Below, one piece after another: positions 36,346 to 45,027 of a DNA stretch of 64,000 bases. Each line of letters begins with the position of its first letter. Positions within the stretch are counted from its first letter, which is position 1. The notes below the pieces were generated by a model. The model saw nothing but the letters and a program-made list of their open reading frames with translations. It was not told where the DNA came from and did not search any database. Both the position numbers and the translations under genes were made by a program. Source of the DNA: UBA1309 sp047605645 (GTDB lineage: Bacteria; Bacteroidota; Bacteroidia; Bacteroidales; Dysgonomonadaceae); NCBI GenBank assembly GCA_047605645.1, contig JASGFJ010000018.1, forward strand, positions 1 to 64,000, written 5' to 3'.

Positions 36346-37578
36346 TTAGTTCAGCCAGTCGTTCACCAGCATTGAATCTTTGTATCCGAGGAAATACAGT
36401 ATACCGTCAAGCCCGACAGTGGATAAAGATTGTCTCGCATTTTGCTTCACTTTCGGTTTGGCATGAAATGCAATACCTAACCCTGCCACTTCAAGCATCG
36501 GAAGGTCATTGGCACCATCTCCCACTGCTACCGTCTGACGGATATCCACTTTTTCGACTTGGGCTATCAAGCGAAGCAATTCAGCCTTACGACGTCCGTC
36601 AACGATGTCTCCCAAGTGTTTTCCGGTGAGTTTTCCGTCCACAATTTCCAATTCATTGGCATATACGTAGTCAATTCCGTATTTTTCCTTCAGGTAATTT
36701 CCAAAGTAAGTGAATCCTCCGGAAAGAATCGCAATCTTATAACCGCTCTTCTTCAGAACACGGATAAGACGTGTCATTCCCTCGGTAATCGGGAGATTTT
36801 CGGCAATTTCCTTCATCACCGATTCGTCCAGGCCTTTCAGCAGTCCGACTCTGCGGATAAAGCTTTCCTGAAAATCAATCTCTCCCCGCATTGCCGACTC
36901 AGTAATGGCACGCACCTCAGCCCCCACTCCGGCACGGTCGGCCAGTTCATCGATTACTTCGGTCTGAATCAAAGTCGAGTCCATATCAAAGCATATCAAG
37001 CGGCGCATCCTGCGATAAATATTGTCTTCCTGCAAGGCGATATCGATTTCCAGTTTGGATGATAATTCCAAAAACTCACGACGCATTTCTTCTATATTGA
37101 GATCCACACCTCGGACAGAAAGCTCAATGCAGGAGTTATTGGGACGATCAGTCCTGTAAAGAGATACCCGGGCCGAGAGACGAACAATCTTTTCAATATT
37201 CAGATTGTGTCTGAGAACAATGTCTGTAACCGCAGAAATCTGTCCTGCAGCGAGTTTTCGGCCGAGAATCGTTATAATAAATTTGTTTTTCCCCTGCAAA
37301 CTCACCCATTCCTCATACTGAGTCTTCGAGATAGGCTTAAATCGAATGTTTACGCCCAGCTCAGAGCTTTTGAATAACAGATTCTTCATTATCTCTCCCG
37401 AATCGGTAGATTGTGCTTCAAACATGATTCCAAGAGAGAGCGTATGATGAATATTGGCCTGTCCCATATCCAGGATGGAAGCATTGTTGTCAGCCAGAAT
37501 TTTTGTCAATGCAGCAGTTACTCCGGGACGGTCAGCCCCGGAAATACTTACCAGAATAATTTCGGTTGAACTTTCCAT
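36346..37578 (-). CDS. serB: Phosphoserine phosphatase with N-terminal ACT domains
   Basis: 410 residues from the ATG at 37578 (MESSTEIILVSISGADRPG). The 15 extra upstream residues of the longer frame are not family-like. Two ACT-like regulatory domains (about 1-170) precede a HAD phosphatase with CFDMDSTLIQTEVIDELA (nucleophile Asp), ILSGGFTYF and VAVGDGANDLPML. It performs the last step of serine synthesis. Serine is also substrate of the serine palmitoyltransferase encoded in this window. The long two-ACT form is common in Bacteroidales. Confidence 0.94.
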   Translation of the reverse strand: MESSTEIILVSISGADRPGVTAALTKILADNNASILDMGQANIHHTLSLGIMFEAQSTDSGEIMKNLLFKSSELGVNIRFKPISKTQYEEWVSLQGKNKFIITILGRKLAAGQISAVTDIVLRHNLNIEKIVRLSARVSLYRTDRPNNSCIELSVRGVDLNIEEMRREFLELSSKLEIDIALQEDNIYRRMRRLICFDMDSTLIQTEVIDELADRAGVGAEVRAITESAMRGEIDFQESFIRRVGLLKGLDESVMKEIAENLPITEGMTRLIRVLKKSGYKIAILSGGFTYFGNYLKEKYGIDYVYANELEIVDGKLTGKHLGDIVDGRRKAELLRLIAQVEKVDIRQTVAVGDGANDLPMLEVAGLGIAFHAKPKVKQNARQSLSTVGLDGILYFLGYKDSMLVNDWLN

Positions 37579-37616
37579 GATTGATAAAAAAGTTTTGAGT
37601 AGGTAAAAAAACAAGA

Positions 37617-37650
37617 AGAGCACGCGAACTATCCATATTCAGCGTGCTCT
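37617..37650 (-). terminator. Terminator of the lptF-ribBA-aat transcription unit
   Basis: 9-bp stem AGAGCACGC (37617-37625) / GCGTGCTCT (37642-37650), followed on the minus strand by a T-rich run. Confidence 0.7.
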
Positions 37651-37664
37651 CCATTTATTATTTG

Positions 37665-38858
37665 TCAATTTAATTTTTCTAAAGCTGTCTTGATTCGCCG
37701 GAAGGCCTCTTCCAAGTTTTCATCGGAAGTGGCATAAGAAAAACGAATATAGTCGGGAGCACAAAATGCCTTCCCGCCGACACACGCCACATGACCTTCT
37801 TCGAGAAGATACATCGCTAAATCGGCAGAATCGGAAATCAAGCGCCCGTTATAAGATTTTCCGAAGTAAGAACTACATTCCGGAAACAAATAGAAGGCTC
37901 CTTCGGGAATATTCACCTTGAAACCCGAAATATCTTTCGCCAAATGCACCACCAAATCGCGACGGCGTTCGAAGGCGACACGCATCTCCTCCACACATTC
38001 CAAAGTTCCCAAATAAGCTGCTTCTGCTGCTTTTTGAGCGATGGATGACGGGCCGGAGCTGTATTGTCCCTGCAGTTTGTTGCAAGCTGCCACCAACCAT
38101 TTAGGTCCGGCAAGCCAGCCTAATCTCCATCCGGTCATTGCATAGGCTTTAGACACTCCGTTAACAATAGCTACCCGGTCGTTGATGTTTGCAAACTGAG
38201 CAATACTCTCATGACGTCCACGATAGTTGATATGTTCGTATATCTCATCCGAAATAACAAACACCTGAGGATATTTAGCGAGTACAGCAGCCAATTTTTC
38301 CAATTCTTCTTTTGAATAAATACTACCGGTCGGATTGGAAGGAGAACATAAGATAATCGCACGAGTCTTATCCGTAATGGCTGCCTCGAGCTGCTGTGGA
38401 GTGACTTTGAAATCCTGCGAAATACCAGCTTCAATAATGACGCTTTTTCCTTCTGCCAGTTTCACCATTTCCACATAACTGACCCAGCATGGAGCAGGAA
38501 TAATGACTTCGTCTCCGGGATTTATCAGGCAGAGTACAGCATTGCAGACAGCCTGTTTAGCTCCATTGGAACAAATAATTTGTTCCGGGGCGTAATCCAG
38601 TCCGTTTTCATTTTTCAACTTTTGAGAGATGGCTTTTCGCAATGACATATAGCCCGGTACAGGCGAATAGAAAGAGAAATTATCATCTACAGCCTGTTTG
38701 GCTGCTTCTTTTATATGTTTGGGTGTGAAGAAATCAGGTTCACCAACACTTAAATTGATAACATCGATACCTTGTGCTTTCAATTCGGCACTTTTCTGAG
38801 ACATTGCCAGAGTTTCCGAAACAGAAAGATTTGCTATACGTGCAGAAATTTGTTCCAT
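37665..38858 (-). CDS. Pyridoxal-phosphate aspartate aminotransferase (class I)
   Basis: 397 residues from MEQISARIANLS (38858). A start two codons earlier is possible. It transfers amino groups between aspartate and 2-oxoglutarate. Features of the Thermus-type AAT subgroup are the PLP site VNGVSKAYAMTGWRLGWLAG with its lysine, CSPSNPTGSIYS, and VISDEIYEHINY with Asp and Tyr ligands. A prephenate aminotransferase activity is possible in this subgroup. It is the last gene of the run starting at the lptF-like gene. Confidence 0.93.
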   Translation of the reverse strand: MEQISARIANLSVSETLAMSQKSAELKAQGIDVINLSVGEPDFFTPKHIKEAAKQAVDDNFSFYSPVPGYMSLRKAISQKLKNENGLDYAPEQIICSNGAKQAVCNAVLCLINPGDEVIIPAPCWVSYVEMVKLAEGKSVIIEAGISQDFKVTPQQLEAAITDKTRAIILCSPSNPTGSIYSKEELEKLAAVLAKYPQVFVISDEIYEHINYRGRHESIAQFANINDRVAIVNGVSKAYAMTGWRLGWLAGPKWLVAACNKLQGQYSSGPSSIAQKAAEAAYLGTLECVEEMRVAFERRRDLVVHLAKDISGFKVNIPEGAFYLFPECSSYFGKSYNGRLISDSADLAMYLLEEGHVACVGGKAFCAPDYIRFSYATSDENLEEAFRRIKTALEKLN

Positions 38859-38917
38859 CACCAAGAGTTATTAGTTTATTAAATTACGGATATATAATTG
38901 AGTAAATTCAAATTCAA

Positions 38918-39622
38918 TTAACGTCTGTTTCCCATAATACGAAGCAGATAAATAAACAGGTTGATAAAATCGAGATACAGTGTCAAAGCACCCATAAGAG
39001 CGATTTTTTGAGTAGACTCATTCACCTCATTGCCATGCATTTGTATCAGGTTTTTGATTTTCTGCGCATCGTAAGCAGTCAAAGCGACAAATAGCAATAC
39101 TCCGATATAGGAAATTATCCAATACATCGTTTCATTTTTCAGAAAAAGATTCACAACAGAAGCAATAATCAATCCGATCAATGCCATAATAAGAAAGCGC
39201 CCCCAAGAGGAAAGATCTTTCTTGGTGAATGTCCCCACCAAAGCCATGGCTGCAAACGTCCCGGCTGTAATAAAAAAAGTAGAGGCAATGGACGTCGCGG
39301 TGTATACTGCAAAAAGAAATGCCATGGTCACACCATTAAAAATGGAGTAAACGATAAAGAGCAACGTCGCAGTATTCAGGCTCAATGATCCTATTCTGGC
39401 AGATATATACCAGACCAAACCAAGTTCACCGAGTAACAACCCGTAAAACAGAATTCTGTTTCCGTATATCGCCTGCATCAACGATGGCGAATTGGCAACA
39501 ATAAGGGATGTTATCCCCGTAACGACCAAAGCCATGGTCATCCATGTGTATACATTTCTGAACAATACGGCCTGAGCCGATTTTTGTTCCACACTCGAAA
39601 TTTCAATAGGTTTTATTTCCAT
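38918..39622 (-). CDS. Bax inhibitor-1 / YccA-YbhL family membrane protein
   Basis: 234 residues with seven predicted membrane spans and short loops. A family-typical acidic segment (LTAYDAQKIKNL) follows TM6 and the C-terminal MGALTLYLDFINLFIYLL closes the fold. TMBIM/BI-1 homologues include pH-sensitive calcium leak channels and FtsH-interacting proteins. Which applies here is unknown. It lies between ribBA and aat. Confidence 0.9.
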   Translation of the reverse strand: MEIKPIEISSVEQKSAQAVLFRNVYTWMTMALVVTGITSLIVANSPSLMQAIYGNRILFYGLLLGELGLVWYISARIGSLSLNTATLLFIVYSIFNGVTMAFLFAVYTATSIASTFFITAGTFAAMALVGTFTKKDLSSWGRFLIMALIGLIIASVVNLFLKNETMYWIISYIGVLLFVALTAYDAQKIKNLIQMHGNEVNESTQKIALMGALTLYLDFINLFIYLLRIMGNRR

Positions 39623-39660
39623 TTGTTTTAGATATAAAAAAGTAAAACAATATTATTTAT

Positions 39661-40875
39661 TTAGTGCACTCTGTGCAGATCGTGTCCCATACGTTCTTTT
39701 TTTGTTTTCATATAAAACTCGTTATAAGGATTGGGGGTTACCTCAATGGGAACATTTTCGATCACTTCCAGTCCAAACGACTCCAATCCGATTCTTTTCA
39801 CTGGATTATTCGTCAAAAGCTTCATCTTAGTCACACCTAATTCACGCAAAATAGCTGCACCCACACCGTAGTCTCTTTCGTCGGCACGGTATCCGAGATG
39901 GAGGTTGGCATCCACGGTGTCCAGACCTTCTTCCTGAAGTCTATAAGCTTCAATTTTTGCCATTAAGCCAATGCCTCGCCCTTCCTGATTGAGGTAAACA
40001 ATCACTCCTTTACCGGCTTTATTAATTTCTTCCATCGCCTTGTGCAATTGCTCTCCGCATTCACAACGTTTGGAACCGAATATATCTCCCGTAATACAGG
40101 AAGAATGTACGCGCACCAGAACAGGCTCATCTTTTCCCCATGCTCCTTTAATGAGTGCAACATGTTCAAGACCAGTTGATTTTTGACGGAAAGGTATCAG
40201 ATGGAAATCACCGAATTCAGTCGGCATATTTACTTCTGAACCTTTTTCAACCAAAGATTCTCTATCGAGACGATAACGGATTAAATCGGCCAACGTTATT
40301 ATTTTCAGTTGATGTTCTTGTGCGAATTCAACTAATTCGGGAAGACGAGCCATTTCTCCGTTTTCTCTCTTTATTTCAATCAATACACCAGCCGGAGATT
40401 TCCCAGCCAAACGCGCCAAATCGACAGCCGCTTCGGTGTGGCCTGCTCGTTGCAAGACACCTCTTGTTCTTGCCCGCAAAGGGAAGACATGCCCCGGGCG
40501 CCCCAAATCAGAAGCTTTGGTTTCAGAGCTTGCCAAAGCAAGAATCGTTGCCGCACGATCGTGTGCAGAGATACCGGTCGTACAACCGGGCAACAAATCG
40601 ACTGAAATAGTGAAAGGAGTTTCATGTGTTGAGGTATTAGAAGTTACCATCATTGGCAAATCCAATTCTTCACAACGTTCAATTGTAAGCGGCGTGCACA
40701 ACAAACCACGAGCATAGGTTTCCATAAAATTGACCTTCTCGGGTGTGATATCTTCAGCTGCCATAATCAGATCGCCCTCATTTTCACGATCTTCATCATC
40801 AATAACAACAACAAAGTTTCCTTTTCTTATTTCTTCGATAGCTTCATCTATCGTGTTTAATTTAAATTCTGTCAT
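39661..40875 (-). CDS. ribBA: Bifunctional DHBP synthase / GTP cyclohydrolase II
   Basis: 404 residues. The N-terminal RibB half has VVVIDDEDRENEGDL and GLLCTPLT, forming 3,4-dihydroxy-2-butanone 4-phosphate from ribulose 5-phosphate. The C-terminal RibA half has the zinc motif C-x10-C-x-C in SSCITGDIFGSKRCECGEQ and NQEGRGIGL, opening GTP's ring. Both active sites look complete, so one protein starts both branches of riboflavin synthesis. It is 15 bases after the lptF-like gene; no FMN riboswitch is visible. Confidence 0.95.
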   Translation of the reverse strand: MTEFKLNTIDEAIEEIRKGNFVVVIDDEDRENEGDLIMAAEDITPEKVNFMETYARGLLCTPLTIERCEELDLPMMVTSNTSTHETPFTISVDLLPGCTTGISAHDRAATILALASSETKASDLGRPGHVFPLRARTRGVLQRAGHTEAAVDLARLAGKSPAGVLIEIKRENGEMARLPELVEFAQEHQLKIITLADLIRYRLDRESLVEKGSEVNMPTEFGDFHLIPFRQKSTGLEHVALIKGAWGKDEPVLVRVHSSCITGDIFGSKRCECGEQLHKAMEEINKAGKGVIVYLNQEGRGIGLMAKIEAYRLQEEGLDTVDANLHLGYRADERDYGVGAAILRELGVTKMKLLTNNPVKRIGLESFGLEVIENVPIEVTPNPYNEFYMKTKKERMGHDLHRVH

Positions 40876-40890
40876 TTCAAATTTACCTCC

Positions 40891-42867
40891 TTAATCGTTT
40901 TTAACAACCTGTTCTTCAACCAGCTGTGATAATTCTTTGCTTTTCTGTAGCAATAGATTCAGGTCTTTTCTGACTCTCCTGTCTTTATATTGAACCCATA
41001 TATATACGGGAATACCAATCACAAAAAACAATGCAAAAAACTTACCAATTTTCGAATTCCGAAAATCCGGCAGAATATGACTGGTTAACACCGGAAATTC
41101 TGACACAATTTGCATTTGTGTGTAATCCCTTGTATTGGACATCTCCTCAACAAGGCTTTCTTCCTTGACCGATACAGCCTCCAAGCCTCGCTCCAAATCG
41201 GGGCAACTCCAAAAGTTCCAATAACTCCTAAAGCTATATTTAGGTAAAATATCGGAAACCATAGTCATCAGTTCATTCAATCCGTGTTTTATGGTTTGCT
41301 CGTCGGGAATATAAATAACAACATCCTTGAGAACCATGTTTCGCTTTTCACGACGTCCCAATACTTTTTTAAAGAAATTGCGATAGGCGTCTGCATTCAA
41401 CAAAGCGGAGTCATTCATTGCCTTAAAGGTAAGGAAAGCACCTAATGGAGCCAGCACAAACGAACTGAGCAACATTCCCGACCAGACACTCCACACTCCA
41501 TCTCGAGCCATTTTGTAACCGACATTGTTTACCACATAATAGATAATAAACAGAATTACGGAAATCACCACCGGCATACCCAGCCCTCCCTTGCGGATAA
41601 TGGCGCCAAGAGGCGCTCCAATGAAGAAGAAGATGAGACAAGCCAACGAGATTGTAAATTTCTGATACCATTCCACTTTGTAACCTCTGATTTTCTTCTG
41701 TGTATCGGTCTTGAAAAAGGCCTGGTTCGAAAATCGCGTTGCGTCAGCCTGCGACAATGCAGTCGAAAGGATGGAGCTCCGGCTACCTTCTGATAAGTGC
41801 TCTATTATCGTATCCGGACTTATGGGCTGTATATTTTTCAAATCGGGTTTAACTTGTTTACGAGTAGCCGTAATCTGAGAATGAACTCTTCCATCATTTA
41901 CCGGCATCTCTTTCGGCGGTTGGTTATCGGGCGTGTTGTTCCGGAAAATATTAAAATTAGCCAGAACCGATTTTTTATCCGTTATATTCAGACTGTCTAT
42001 CTGACGTTGCATCGAATCGATAGAGACATTTAGTTCTTTTATATTTTTCGACATCTGTCCGCCGGACATCGAAGATTCATCCATCCGATTGAAATTGGCA
42101 TCAAACGGAATAACAATCTCCTTTGTCTTAAAATTCTCCCGGCTATAAGGTGCCATTGCTCCGGCTTGTGTACCGGGCATCGCCATTCCTCCCTGTGCCT
42201 GTTTGAAATTAGAAAATTGCTGTCCGTAAAAGAGCGTAAATTTCAGAAAATCTTTGTTGGACGACATCAACATCTTTGCAGAATCACTGACAATTACAGC
42301 CATATTATCAAGTCCTCCCGAAGTGCTGTAAATCATCACTTCATGAAGCATCTTTGTCTTTGGGTCTTTCCGTTTGACAAACAAGTTATACCCATCGATT
42401 TCGTTATAAAAAGATCCTTCAGGAATATCTAATTCCGGCGATTTCTGTTTTATTGAGAAAAAGAGCGTTCTGAATTTTGTTTGAATGCGGGGCATAGCAT
42501 CATTCTGAAAGAAAAACATGCCGACCGAAAGCAGGGCTACAAAAAGAATCAACGGCCGCATGGCTTTAAACAGAGAAACTCCTGAAGCTTTGATAGCTAA
42601 TAATTCCAGGTTTTCCCCCATACTACCGAAAGTCATCAGTGAGGCCAGCAAAATTGCCAATGGCAGTGCCAACGGAATAAGACTCATGGCCGCATAAGAG
42701 AAAAGTTCTGCCAAAACAAATATATCAATTCCCTTTCCAACCAAATCCTCTACATAACGCCAAATGAACTGCATCAACACAATGAACAGACAAATTCCGA
42801 ATGTCATAATAAACACCGGAACAAAGGATTGGAGAATGTATAAATATAATCGTTTAATTTTCAGCAT
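40891..42867 (-). CDS. LptF/LptG (YjgP/YjgQ) family permease, enlarged
   Basis: 658 residues, much longer than the roughly 360 of E. coli LptF/G. N-terminal spans are near 13-35, about 55-75 and about 95-115, with three to four more after about residue 405. Between them lies a large periplasmic jellyroll with a low-complexity insertion (about 225-350) containing MGGMAMPGTQAG and Gln/Asp/Pro-rich sequence. A further cytosolic-side extension and a last span near 615-635 follow. The family forms the LPS extraction channel with LptB. A minus-strand TACCTTTG lies just upstream. Confidence 0.88.
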   Translation of the reverse strand: MLKIKRLYLYILQSFVPVFIMTFGICLFIVLMQFIWRYVEDLVGKGIDIFVLAELFSYAAMSLIPLALPLAILLASLMTFGSMGENLELLAIKASGVSLFKAMRPLILFVALLSVGMFFFQNDAMPRIQTKFRTLFFSIKQKSPELDIPEGSFYNEIDGYNLFVKRKDPKTKMLHEVMIYSTSGGLDNMAVIVSDSAKMLMSSNKDFLKFTLFYGQQFSNFKQAQGGMAMPGTQAGAMAPYSRENFKTKEIVIPFDANFNRMDESSMSGGQMSKNIKELNVSIDSMQRQIDSLNITDKKSVLANFNIFRNNTPDNQPPKEMPVNDGRVHSQITATRKQVKPDLKNIQPISPDTIIEHLSEGSRSSILSTALSQADATRFSNQAFFKTDTQKKIRGYKVEWYQKFTISLACLIFFFIGAPLGAIIRKGGLGMPVVISVILFIIYYVVNNVGYKMARDGVWSVWSGMLLSSFVLAPLGAFLTFKAMNDSALLNADAYRNFFKKVLGRREKRNMVLKDVVIYIPDEQTIKHGLNELMTMVSDILPKYSFRSYWNFWSCPDLERGLEAVSVKEESLVEEMSNTRDYTQMQIVSEFPVLTSHILPDFRNSKIGKFFALFFVIGIPVYIWVQYKDRRVRKDLNLLLQKSKELSQLVEEQVVKND

Positions 42868-42890
42868 TAACTATTATCCAATTTCAGCCG

Positions 42891-42898
42891 CAAAGGTA
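42891..42898 (-). promoter_or_regulatory. -7 element upstream of the lptF-like gene
   Basis: Minus-strand TACCTTTG in the 130-base gap after gldH. This implies a leader of about 17 nt and a second transcription unit starting here. Confidence 0.5.
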
Positions 42899-42997
42899 CA
42901 AAAAAAAGAAAGGTAAAAAAGCCTCTTTTCTGCGAAAACTTTTCTCCCTTCTTCCATTTATCAAGCCGCTTAGCATCATAATACAATTAAAAATAAC

Positions 42998-43489
42998 TCA
43001 ACGTGAACGCGTCAATCGAAGCCCTACCCTGTCTATTCCTTGCAGAGGTTCTTCACGCATTCCCTGAATTACTTGAATCCGGTATTTCTTTTTCTTCGGG
43101 AAAACCACACGCTGCCTGTAAAGCGTATCTACCTGATAGGCAGAGCTAAACCCTGAACCCTTCCATTTTCCAAAGGCATCTGCGAGTTGGAGCTGCAAGG
43201 TATCTTGCCGACAGACAGAATCAGATTCAATATTACTCCTCACAAAAAGCCATAAATTCTGATATCCATACCGTGAGTTGTTAACGGTTTCAATCCGTAT
43301 ATCATAGGGTTGACCTGCAACAAACGACAAGGTATCGATAGTAAACAGCAGTGTATCGTTTCTCGACCAGCTTCCCTCTTTCACAGACCGGAACTCATGA
43401 TAAGCATCCCGTTCATCGCAAGCCGTAAACATCAAAGCCAAAACGAAGAACGAGATGACTACTATTTTAGTTTTCAGATTGTTCATCAT
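42998..43489 (-). CDS. gldH: GldH-family gliding-motility lipoprotein
   Basis: 163 residues from MMNNLKTKIVV (43489). A longer frame upstream is only the shadow of ricT. A lipoprotein signal peptide ends in the lipobox LMFTAC, with the lipidated cysteine at about residue 25. The mature part is a beta-rich domain with QPYDIRIETVNNSRYGYQNL and LWLFVRS, typical of GldH. It overlaps the end of ricT by 23 bases. In gliding Flavobacteria GldH is needed for motility, whereas in gut Bacteroidales its role is unsettled. Confidence 0.85.
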   Translation of the reverse strand: MMNNLKTKIVVISFFVLALMFTACDERDAYHEFRSVKEGSWSRNDTLLFTIDTLSFVAGQPYDIRIETVNNSRYGYQNLWLFVRSNIESDSVCRQDTLQLQLADAFGKWKGSGFSSAYQVDTLYRQRVVFPKKKKYRIQVIQGMREEPLQGIDRVGLRLTRSR

Positions 43490-44960
43490 CTTTTTTCCGA
43501 AAATCTCTTTTTCTTCCATTTTGTTGCGGACGTCCTCCGTTCCCCCGGTTTTGACGACCGGAATTGGCATTTTGCGGTTGCTTCGAATTCTGATTCTCGG
43601 CTTGATTTGCATTCGCCGGCTGCCGGGTTCCTCTTTTGTCTTCCCGTCTGCGATCGTTCCGGTTGTTGTTGTTACGAGAACGATCTTCCCGGTTAGGACG
43701 AGCATTATTATTTTCAACAGCTGCGTCTACTACATTTTCAGGAGAAGAGTTCCCTTCAGCATTGTTGTTACGAGACAGCTTTTTCTTTTTCTTTCTGTTA
43801 TTGTCGAATCGTGTAATGCTTTCCCCTTCGAGGATATCATTGGAAACACGTTTTGCTTCTACATCAACACTTCCTTCTTTGAGATTTTTAGGTTTCGCTC
43901 CCCCTTTATTCATCTGAATAATCTCAAAAACACGCTCTTTGGGAACAGTTACCAGATTGGCTGCGATCGATTTTGAAGAAGAATAGGTCATTTCTCCGGA
44001 AAAAACATCCGTTTTGAAATGAAAAAAGCTACCGTCGAGTGTTTCCAGGACAACCTCTTTTGATGGCAATTTCTTGAATGCTTCTACATATTGATCGATC
44101 TCGTAATTGAGACAGCATTTCAGTTTACCACATTGTCCGGCAAGTTTCTGCGGATTAAGGGAAATATCCTGATAACGAGCAGCCGAAGTAGATACGGAAA
44201 CAAAATTTGTATTCCACGACGCACAACACAATTCACGGCCACAAGGACCAATTCCGCCGATACGCCCGGCTTCCTGCCTGGCTCCAATCTGTTTCATTTC
44301 AATCCGAACCCTGAATTCTTCGGCGAGGACTTTGATAAGTTGCCGAAAGTCGACGCGTTCATCGGCTATATAATAGAAAATGGCTTTGTTACCGTCGCCC
44401 TGATATTCGACGTCACCAATCTTCATCTGCAGGCCAAGACTTTCTGCAATCTGACGCGAACGAATCATTGTATTTTGTTCCAACGCCTTTGCTTGTTCGT
44501 ATTTTTCCAGATCCACCGGTTTCGCAATCCGGTAGATTCGTTTTTGTTCGCCTTGCTGAGGACGGTAATTATTCTTTTTCATCTGGATCTGCACCAGCTT
44601 TCCTGTCAGCGTCACATGCCCGATGTCATGTCCCGGCGAGGCTTCCACGGCAACCACATCGCCCTGAAAAAGTTCCAGATTATTACTATTCAAATAATAT
44701 CCTTTGCGCGTATTTTTGAACTGGACTTCTACCATCTTCGTATCATCGCCGGTTTCAGGAATATCACTTAGCCAGTTATATACATCAAGCTTCGTTGCTT
44801 TCCTTCCGCATGAACTGCAATTCCCCGAGCCACAGCCACCGGAACCGCATCCTCCGCCCGAACCACAAGAGCATTTTCCTCCCGATTTGCAGCAGCTTTT
44901 GCCTTCATCTGCGATTTTTTCTCCTGCTTCCGTATCTAATATATCGAATTTATCTTTCAT
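43467..44960 (-). CDS. ricT: PSP1/RicT-family regulatory protein
   Basis: 497 residues. The PSP1 core (about 75-340) contains IGGIGPCGRELCC and GQCGKLKCCLNYE, the cysteine clusters that in Bacillus RicT help bind [4Fe-4S] in the Ric complex. Two unusual additions flank it. The N-terminal 20-52 is very Cys/Gly/Ser-rich (CCKSGGKCSCGSGGGCG and more). The C-terminal tail after about 385 is Asn/Arg/Gln/Lys-rich and probably disordered. The family affects RNA processing in Firmicutes. Downstream gldH overlaps it. Confidence 0.88.
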   Translation of the reverse strand: MKDKFDILDTEAGEKIADEGKSCCKSGGKCSCGSGGGCGSGGCGSGNCSSCGRKATKLDVYNWLSDIPETGDDTKMVEVQFKNTRKGYYLNSNNLELFQGDVVAVEASPGHDIGHVTLTGKLVQIQMKKNNYRPQQGEQKRIYRIAKPVDLEKYEQAKALEQNTMIRSRQIAESLGLQMKIGDVEYQGDGNKAIFYYIADERVDFRQLIKVLAEEFRVRIEMKQIGARQEAGRIGGIGPCGRELCCASWNTNFVSVSTSAARYQDISLNPQKLAGQCGKLKCCLNYEIDQYVEAFKKLPSKEVVLETLDGSFFHFKTDVFSGEMTYSSSKSIAANLVTVPKERVFEIIQMNKGGAKPKNLKEGSVDVEAKRVSNDILEGESITRFDNNRKKKKKLSRNNNAEGNSSPENVVDAAVENNNARPNREDRSRNNNNRNDRRREDKRGTRQPANANQAENQNSKQPQNANSGRQNRGNGGRPQQNGRKRDFRKKDDEQSEN

Positions 44961-44985
44961 GAATGGAATGTTTTAATTTATAAAA

Positions 44986-45010
44986 ACAAAGCCCCTTTTC
45001 CCGGCTTTGT
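44986..45010 (-). terminator. Intra-operon terminator-like hairpin between holB and ricT
   Basis: 8-bp stem ACAAAGCC (44986-44993) / GGCTTTGT (45003-45010), followed on the minus strand by TTTTAT. It lies in a 67-base gap and may reduce read-through into ricT-gldH. Confidence 0.5.
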
Positions 45011-45027
45011 GGGTTTATATTTATTGA

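Noticed and set aside
43490..43717. N-terminal extension of gldH
   Set aside because: It is the out-of-frame shadow of the ricT tail; the lipoprotein signal begins at 43489.
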